This document shows positions 7,014-11,015 of a stretch of DNA of 11,015 nt, piece by piece. The stretch lies in contig CAIUKX010000049.1 of the NCBI GenBank assembly GCA_903899795.1, positions 1 to 11,015 on the forward strand. Reading direction: 5' to 3'. Source of the DNA: an uncultured Flavobacteriales bacterium. GTDB lineage: Bacteria > Bacteroidota > Bacteroidia > Flavobacteriales_D > Crocinitomicaceae. The position numbers were made by a program, and so were the translations under genes. Each line of letters opens with the position of its first letter. Position 1 is the stretch's first letter. Under the pieces are notes generated by a model. That model saw nothing but the letters and a program-made list of their open reading frames with translations, had not been told where the DNA came from and searched no databases.

Positions 7014-7826
7014 ATGGAAATGAAAAAATTAAATGTCATAAAAATAGGAGGTAACGTCATCGATGATGAAGTGATGTTAAATGCATTTCTAAGAAATTTT
7101 ATTACTATCCCTGAGCCTAAGGTATTGATCCATGGTGGAGGGAAATTGGCAACCGATTTTGCTAAAAAAATGAATGTCACACAACGCATGGTCGAGGGAA
7201 GGCGAATCACCGATCAGGCGACTTTAGAGATTGCTATTATGGTGTATGCCGGGTTGGTCAATAAAAAGATTGTCTCGAAACTACAGGCCTTGGGATGTGA
7301 TGGTTTTGGAATCAGTGGTGCAGATGGAAATATTGTAAAAACGATTAAAAGAAATGTCGGAGAGGTTGATTTTGGTTATGTGGGGGATATTATTCCAACA
7401 AGTGTCAATACGGACAGACTGAAGCAGATTTTAGATTTGGGATTGACACCTGTGATGTGTGCGATCACACACGATGGAGGAGGTCAGTTGTTGAATACGA
7501 ATGCTGATACGATTGCTTCATCAATAGCGATTGCTTTGAATGTGTTTTTTGATGTTCAACTCACTTATTGCTTTGAGAAGAAAGGAGTTTTATTGGATAT
7601 TACTGATGAAAGCAGTCTGTTGGAATCAATTTCTCCTGAAGAATACGAAAGGCTGAAAGCGAATAAAATAATTTCAAATGGAATGATTCCCAAATTAGAT
7701 ACAGCTTTTAAAGCTTTGAATGAGGGAGTTGCAAGTGTACGGATTTGTCATTCGTTTGATTTGAATAATTCAGGAACTTATTTGGTTCATTCAACAATAA
7801 TTGAATTTGAAAATCAGGAAGGGTAA
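7014..7826 (+). CDS. argB: N-acetyl(succinyl)glutamate kinase
   Basis: Amino acid kinase that phosphorylates the gamma-carboxylate of N-acylglutamate, the second step. Of its 270 residues, the visible motifs are KIGGN (10-14), HGGGK (40-44), GRRITD (62-67), NTNADT (161-166) and GMIPKLDTA (223-231), which form the ATP and substrate sites. The ATG at 7014 abuts the preceding stop (TAAATG). A second in-frame ATG at 7020 would give MKKLNVIKIGG and is nearly as plausible. The P-loop-like lysine is only ten residues from the start, so the extra N-terminal helix of arginine-inhibited hexameric kinases is absent. By analogy this resembles the arginine-insensitive E. coli type. No acyltransferase domain is fused to it, unlike the bifunctional enzymes of some Xanthomonas relatives. 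Confidence 0.95.
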   Translation: MEMKKLNVIKIGGNVIDDEVMLNAFLRNFITIPEPKVLIHGGGKLATDFAKKMNVTQRMVEGRRITDQATLEIAIMVYAGLVNKKIVSKLQALGCDGFGISGADGNIVKTIKRNVGEVDFGYVGDIIPTSVNTDRLKQILDLGLTPVMCAITHDGGGQLLNTNADTIASSIAIALNVFFDVQLTYCFEKKGVLLDITDESSLLESISPEEYERLKANKIISNGMIPKLDTAFKALNEGVASVRICHSFDLNNSGTYLVHSTIIEFENQEG

Positions 7827-7858
7827 TTGAAATGGAATGAATTTAAAATGGGGTAGAC

Positions 7859-8962
7859 ATGAAAAGAAAATACAAAGAAATTTACCAGTTATTAGAGAGT
7901 TTAATTATTTGTGAATCGATTAGTAAGTCGGAAGATAAAACAGCAGACGTGATCGTTTCTTTTTTACAGAAAAAAGGAGTAATGACCAATCGCGTTTTGA
8001 ATAACGTTTGGGCTTATAACAAGTATTTTGATAAACGTAAACCAACTATTTTACTGAATTCTCATCACGATACAGTTCCACCCAATGCTCAGTATACACG
8101 AAATCCGTTTTCACCGGTTAAAGAAGATGGAAAACTGTTTGGTTTGGGAAGTAACGACGCCGGTGGAGCATTGGTCGCTTTGTTGGCTTGTTTTCTATAT
8201 TATTACAGACACCAGGATTTGAAGTACAATCTTTTGTTTGCGGCTACTGCTGAAGAAGAAATTTCCGGTGAAAATGGAATTAAGAAAATCTTGCCGATTT
8301 TAGGAATTATTGATTTTGGAATAATCGGTGAACCAACGGAAATGAATTTGGCAATTGCTGAAAAAGGGTTGATTGTTTTGGATTGCACTGTCTATGGAAA
8401 AGCAGGTCATGCGGCCAGAAACGAAGGTGAAAATGCAATTTATAAAGCATTGAAAGATATAGAATGGTTTAAAACCTTCACTTTTCCTAAAGTCTCTGAA
8501 TTATTGGGTGAGGTAAAAATGACCGTAAGTATGATTCAGTCAGGATTACAGCATAATATGGTTCCCGAGATTTGTAAATTCACAGTTGATGTGCGTACAA
8601 CTGAAGCGTATTCCAATGAAGAAATTCTGAAGATCGTGCGGGAGAATGTTTCATGTGACGTCGTTCCCCGTTCTATGTGCCTGAATTCGTCGTCGATTTC
8701 GCTCGATCATCCGATAATTCAATCGGGAATTAATTTAAAAAGAAAAGTGTATGGATCGCCAACACTTTCGGATCAGGCACTAATGAATTTTCCTACATTG
8801 AAAATGGGACCAGGAGATTCGGCCCGCTCGCACAGTGCAGATGAATTTATATTTCTCCATGAAGTTGAAGATGCCATTGATATGTATATCGATCTGTTGG
8901 ATGGAGTGATTTGTAAAAATGCTGAAGTAAAAAAGAATAATGCTCAATTAGAAACGATATAA
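7859..8962 (+). CDS. argE': M20-family N-acylcitrulline deacylase (ArgE-like)
   Basis: Dinuclear-metal hydrolase predicted to remove the acyl group from N-acetyl- or N-succinylcitrulline, releasing citrulline for ArgG. It has 367 residues. The M20 metal and catalytic residues are present: His69 and Asp71 in SHHDTVP, Asp100 in GSNDAGG, Glu133/Glu134 in AEEE, Glu158 in GEPTE, and His325 in RSHSADEF. His184 in GKAGHAAR marks the lid/dimerisation domain. It resembles E. coli ArgE in fold. Because the operon carbamoylates acylornithine first, the substrate should be acylcitrulline, as in the Xanthomonas N-acetylcitrulline deacetylase. It follows argB after a 32-base gap without a clear promoter or Shine-Dalgarno. 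A succinyl-diaminopimelate desuccinylase (DapE) is a related alternative, but the operon context makes that unlikely. Confidence 0.9.
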   Translation: MKRKYKEIYQLLESLIICESISKSEDKTADVIVSFLQKKGVMTNRVLNNVWAYNKYFDKRKPTILLNSHHDTVPPNAQYTRNPFSPVKEDGKLFGLGSNDAGGALVALLACFLYYYRHQDLKYNLLFAATAEEEISGENGIKKILPILGIIDFGIIGEPTEMNLAIAEKGLIVLDCTVYGKAGHAARNEGENAIYKALKDIEWFKTFTFPKVSELLGEVKMTVSMIQSGLQHNMVPEICKFTVDVRTTEAYSNEEILKIVRENVSCDVVPRSMCLNSSSISLDHPIIQSGINLKRKVYGSPTLSDQALMNFPTLKMGPGDSARSHSADEFIFLHEVEDAIDMYIDLLDGVICKNAEVKKNNAQLETI

Positions 8963-9001
8963 GATCAAAGTATCAGCATCGTTTTGTAAATAATTTGAAA
9001 A

Positions 9002-10318
9002 ATGAAATTATGGCAAAAAAATGAACTTGAAGTTTCCTCCGATATTCAAAATAAAATAGAAGAATTTACGGTTGGAAGTGACAAGATATGGGATGTTTAC
9101 CTGGCAAAAGCTGATGTTAAGGGGTCGCTGGCACATGCATGTATGTTGAGTGAAATCGGTTTATTGACGAAGGATGAATTTCTCCTCATAGAAGAGGGAT
9201 TGAAGGAAATAGAAGTCATTATCGACAATGGAGATTTTATTCTGGAAGATGGAGTGGAAGATGTTCATTCTCAAATTGAAGTGATGCTGACAAGAATGAA
9301 AGGTGAGGTCGGTAAAAAAGTACACAGTGGCCGATCCAGAAATGATCAATCACTTTTGGATATTAAACTTTTTCTAAAGCAGGAATTGATCGAACTTTCA
9401 GGGCTAATGAAAACACTTTTTGATCAGCTTCAGCAATTAAGTGAAGAACATAAAGATTTGCTGTTGCCAGGCTATACTCATATGCAATTAGCGATGCAGT
9501 CTTCCTTTGGGTTATGGTTTGGAGCATATGCAGAAAGTCTGGATGACGATTTGGAATTTATGATGGCTGCTTATAATGTGGTAAATAAAAATCCTTTGGG
9601 ATCGGGTGCAGGATATGGATCTTCTTTTCCTTTGAATCGAACGCAAACGACCGAATTATTGGAGTTTGAATCTATGAATTACAATGTTGTGTATGCTCAA
9701 ATGACAAGAGGGAAATCAGAGAAAATGGTCGCTATGGCTTTGTCAACAGTTGCTGCCACCTTATCAAAGATGTCAATGGATGTGTGTTTGTATATGAATC
9801 AAAATTTTGGATTCATTTCATTTCCAAGTGAATTGACGACGGGAAGTAGTATCATGCCGCATAAAAAAAATCCGGATGTCTTTGAATTGATTCGAGCTAA
9901 ATGCAATAGAATTCAAGCTTTACCAAATGAATTGACATTGTTGACGAATAATTTACCATCCGGTTACCACAGAGATATGCAACTGACAAAAGAATGTCTT
10001 TTTCCAGCTATTTTGGAATTGAAAAAGAGTCTGGAGATGACTGCATTTATGCTTCAAAACATAAAGGTAAAGTCAGGAATTCTTGAAAATGAACAGTATG
10101 ATTCTTTGTTTTCTGTTGAGGCGGTTAATGGGTTGGTGTTAAGTGGGATTCCTTTTCGGGATGCTTACAAAATCATTGCCCAGCAATTTGAGGAGAATAA
10201 CTTTACTACCAATAAAGGTATTGAGCATTCTCATGAAGGAAGTATTGGCAATCTTTGTACGGAAAAGATCAAGGAACGATTTTATGAGAAACTGGCTTTA
10301 TTAGATTCAAGACGATAA
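9002..10318 (+). CDS. argH: Argininosuccinate lyase
   Basis: Cleaves argininosuccinate to arginine and fumarate, the last step. It belongs to the fumarase/aspartase superfamily and acts as a homotetramer. Of 438 residues, the visible signatures are HSGRSRNDQ (108-116), PGYTHMQ with His160, the catalytic general acid/base region, and GSSIMPHKKNPD (281-292) with the catalytic Ser283 loop. The length is slightly below the roughly 460 residues of many bacterial enzymes, mainly through a short C-terminus. The gene starts 39 bases after the deacylase and is the last of the operon. Its final codons (DSRR) run into a degenerate AAGAC-type repeat that continues into the spacer. Confidence 0.97.
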   Translation: MKLWQKNELEVSSDIQNKIEEFTVGSDKIWDVYLAKADVKGSLAHACMLSEIGLLTKDEFLLIEEGLKEIEVIIDNGDFILEDGVEDVHSQIEVMLTRMKGEVGKKVHSGRSRNDQSLLDIKLFLKQELIELSGLMKTLFDQLQQLSEEHKDLLLPGYTHMQLAMQSSFGLWFGAYAESLDDDLEFMMAAYNVVNKNPLGSGAGYGSSFPLNRTQTTELLEFESMNYNVVYAQMTRGKSEKMVAMALSTVAATLSKMSMDVCLYMNQNFGFISFPSELTTGSSIMPHKKNPDVFELIRAKCNRIQALPNELTLLTNNLPSGYHRDMQLTKECLFPAILELKKSLEMTAFMLQNIKVKSGILENEQYDSLFSVEAVNGLVLSGIPFRDAYKIIAQQFEENNFTTNKGIEHSHEGSIGNLCTEKIKERFYEKLALLDSRR

Positions 10319-10336
10319 GACAAAAGATTTGAAGAC
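10309..10336. repeat. Degenerate 7-8-base repeat AAGA(C/T)
   Basis: AAGAC or AAGAT begins at 10309, 10317, 10324 and 10332, a spacing of 8, 7 and 8 bases. The run starts within the last argH codons and continues past the stop. The reverse-complement form GTCT with the same spacing occurs on the other side of the spacer (10426-10443). Confidence 0.5.
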
Positions 10337-10418
10337 TTTTGATTAGATGAATCTCATTAGTGCATCTTTCGATCTAAGTATTTCTATAATCCAATTGACT
10401 ATCACTAAAGATTTACCT

Positions 10419-10467
10419 GACTTGAGTCTAATGTCTTGCGTCTAGTTATCTTGAATCATCTCAAGTC
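10419..10467. repeat. Inverted repeat at the argH/Lrp convergent junction, possible weak terminator
   Basis: Arms GACTTGAG (10419-10426) and CTCAAGTC (10460-10467) are perfect complements of 8 bases separated by 33 bases. The right arm touches the stop codon of the regulator gene. Position between convergent genes fits a shared terminator, but the loop is long and there is no U-tract on either strand. Confidence 0.3.
10426..10443. repeat. Degenerate heptamer repeat with GTCT core
   Basis: GTCT occurs at 10426, 10433 and 10440, exactly 7 bases apart, in units GAGTCTA, ATGTCTT and GCGTCTA. The pattern then decays. It is complementary to the AAGAC units on the argH side, so the two arrays face each other across the convergent junction. 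Confidence 0.5.
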
Positions 10468-10922
10468 TAATCCAAACAATATGCAGTTGTATCTTTTACG
10501 ACACTCATGACAATGTGACTATGGTATTGTCCGATATTAGGTATATTGGCTAAATGATTAACAATGAAATCATTGTATGTGTAGATGTCCTTTGCTGCAA
10601 TTTTTAGCATGTAATCATACACTCCAGATAAACTAACTACTTCCAAAACTTCCGATAACATTGAAACCGAATTTTCGAATTCAAGTAAAGCATCTTTAGA
10701 TTGTTCTTTCAAAACAATGTTGCAGTAGGCAAATAAGTTGATTCCAATTTTTGCTGGATCAAGTATAGCAACTCTTGTTTGAATTACCCCGGATTCTTCT
10801 AAGTGCTTTATGCGTTCGTAGGTTGGTGTATATGATAATCCAACTTCTTTTGCTATATCCTTGACAGACACGGTACAATCTGACTGGAGAATATTTAAAA
10901 TCTTTATATCTATTTGGTTCAT
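10467..10922 (-). CDS. Lrp/AsnC-family transcriptional regulator
   Basis: DNA-binding regulator of the leucine-responsive family, 151 residues, which is the usual length. The N-terminal winged helix-turn-helix covers about residues 2-55 (DIKILNILQSD..., then VKDIAKEVGLSYTPTYERIKHLEESGVI). A short hinge leads to the C-terminal RAM ligand-binding domain (about 65-145), including VVSLSGVYDYMLKI. Members form dimers and octamers and usually bind an amino acid. The gene converges on argH, so its own promoter is at the right edge of the window. A 19-base palindrome 32 bases upstream of the start suggests autoregulation. The effector and targets cannot be read from the sequence. Regulation of the neighbouring arginine operon is possible but unproven; adjacency at the 3' end is weak evidence. 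Confidence 0.93.
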   Translation of the reverse strand: MNQIDIKILNILQSDCTVSVKDIAKEVGLSYTPTYERIKHLEESGVIQTRVAILDPAKIGINLFAYCNIVLKEQSKDALLEFENSVSMLSEVLEVVSLSGVYDYMLKIAAKDIYTYNDFIVNHLANIPNIGQYHSHIVMSVVKDTTAYCLD

Positions 10923-10953
10923 AAACAGAAGTTTTTGTAAAAATAGTAAAATA

Positions 10954-10972
10954 AATAGATAAATTATCTATT
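10954..10972. promoter_or_regulatory. Candidate Lrp-type operator upstream of the regulator
   Basis: AATAGATAAATTATCTATT has perfect 9-base arms (AATAGATAA and TTATCTATT) around one A. It lies 32-50 bases upstream of the regulator's ATG, in the expected promoter region. Its AT-rich centre and flanking dyad resemble known Lrp/AsnC sites, which makes it a candidate autoregulatory operator. No clean TAnnTTTG element is visible beside it. Confidence 0.5.
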
Positions 10973-11015
10973 GAAGTAGAGAAAGTTTGAGAAGTGAATT
11001 ATTAGAGAGTTTCTA

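Noticed and set aside
7859..8962. Identification of the M20 enzyme as DapE (succinyl-diaminopimelate desuccinylase)
   Set aside because: Same superfamily, but its position between argB and argH, and the acylornithine carbamoyltransferase in the same operon, require an acylcitrulline deacylase.
8963..9001. Promoter-like TAATTTG before argH
   Set aside because: One base short of TAnnTTTG and only four bases before the start codon, so it cannot place a usable transcription start.
10321..10341. CAAAAG...CTTTTG hairpin as argH terminator
   Set aside because: Only six AT-rich pairs with a nine-base loop and no T-run after it; better described as part of the degenerate repeat.

Overview
This AT-rich window reads as chromosomal DNA of a member of the Bacteroidota, most likely Flavobacteriales-like. 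Three things point there. The recognisable promoters fit the Bacteroidota form (TTG, then TAnnTTTG) rather than TTGACA/TATAAT. The genes lack Shine-Dalgarno sequences and have short A-rich leaders. The arginine pathway uses an N-acylornithine carbamoyltransferase instead of an ordinary ornithine carbamoyltransferase. Genus cannot be fixed from the sequence alone.

Layout: bases 1-1765 (minus) hold the N-terminal two thirds of valyl-tRNA synthetase, cut by the window edge. A 263-base divergent intergenic region (1766-2028) carries a promoter for valS and a promoter for the large plus-strand operon. The operon (2029-10318) has eight close-packed genes: a GNAT-family acyltransferase, argG, argC, argD, an argF'-type N-acylornithine carbamoyltransferase, argB, an argE-like M20 deacylase and argH. 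A 148-base convergent spacer with degenerate 7-8-base repeats separates argH from a minus-strand Lrp/AsnC regulator (10467-10922). The last 93 bases are the regulator's promoter side and carry a 19-base palindrome.

Together the operon encodes a complete glutamate-to-arginine route of the linear type. Glutamate is N-acylated (GNAT), phosphorylated (ArgB), reduced (ArgC) and transaminated (ArgD). The still-acylated ornithine is carbamoylated (ArgF'), the N-acyl-citrulline is deacylated (ArgE-like), and ArgG and ArgH convert citrulline to arginine. The carbamoyltransferase has Val at position 90, the residue that separates succinylornithine from acetylornithine enzymes. I therefore infer that the blocking group is succinyl. 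That makes the first gene a candidate N-succinylglutamate synthase, with an unusual C-terminal cysteine cluster (CxxC-x13-CxC).

A second theme is a small palindromic repeat based on AGACGTTGCA/TGCAACGTCT. One copy lies inside the 3' end of the GNAT gene and is translated. A compound copy sits directly on the argC stop codon, between argC and argD, and creates a false upstream start for argD. No CRISPR array, tRNA, rRNA, transposase or phage gene is visible.
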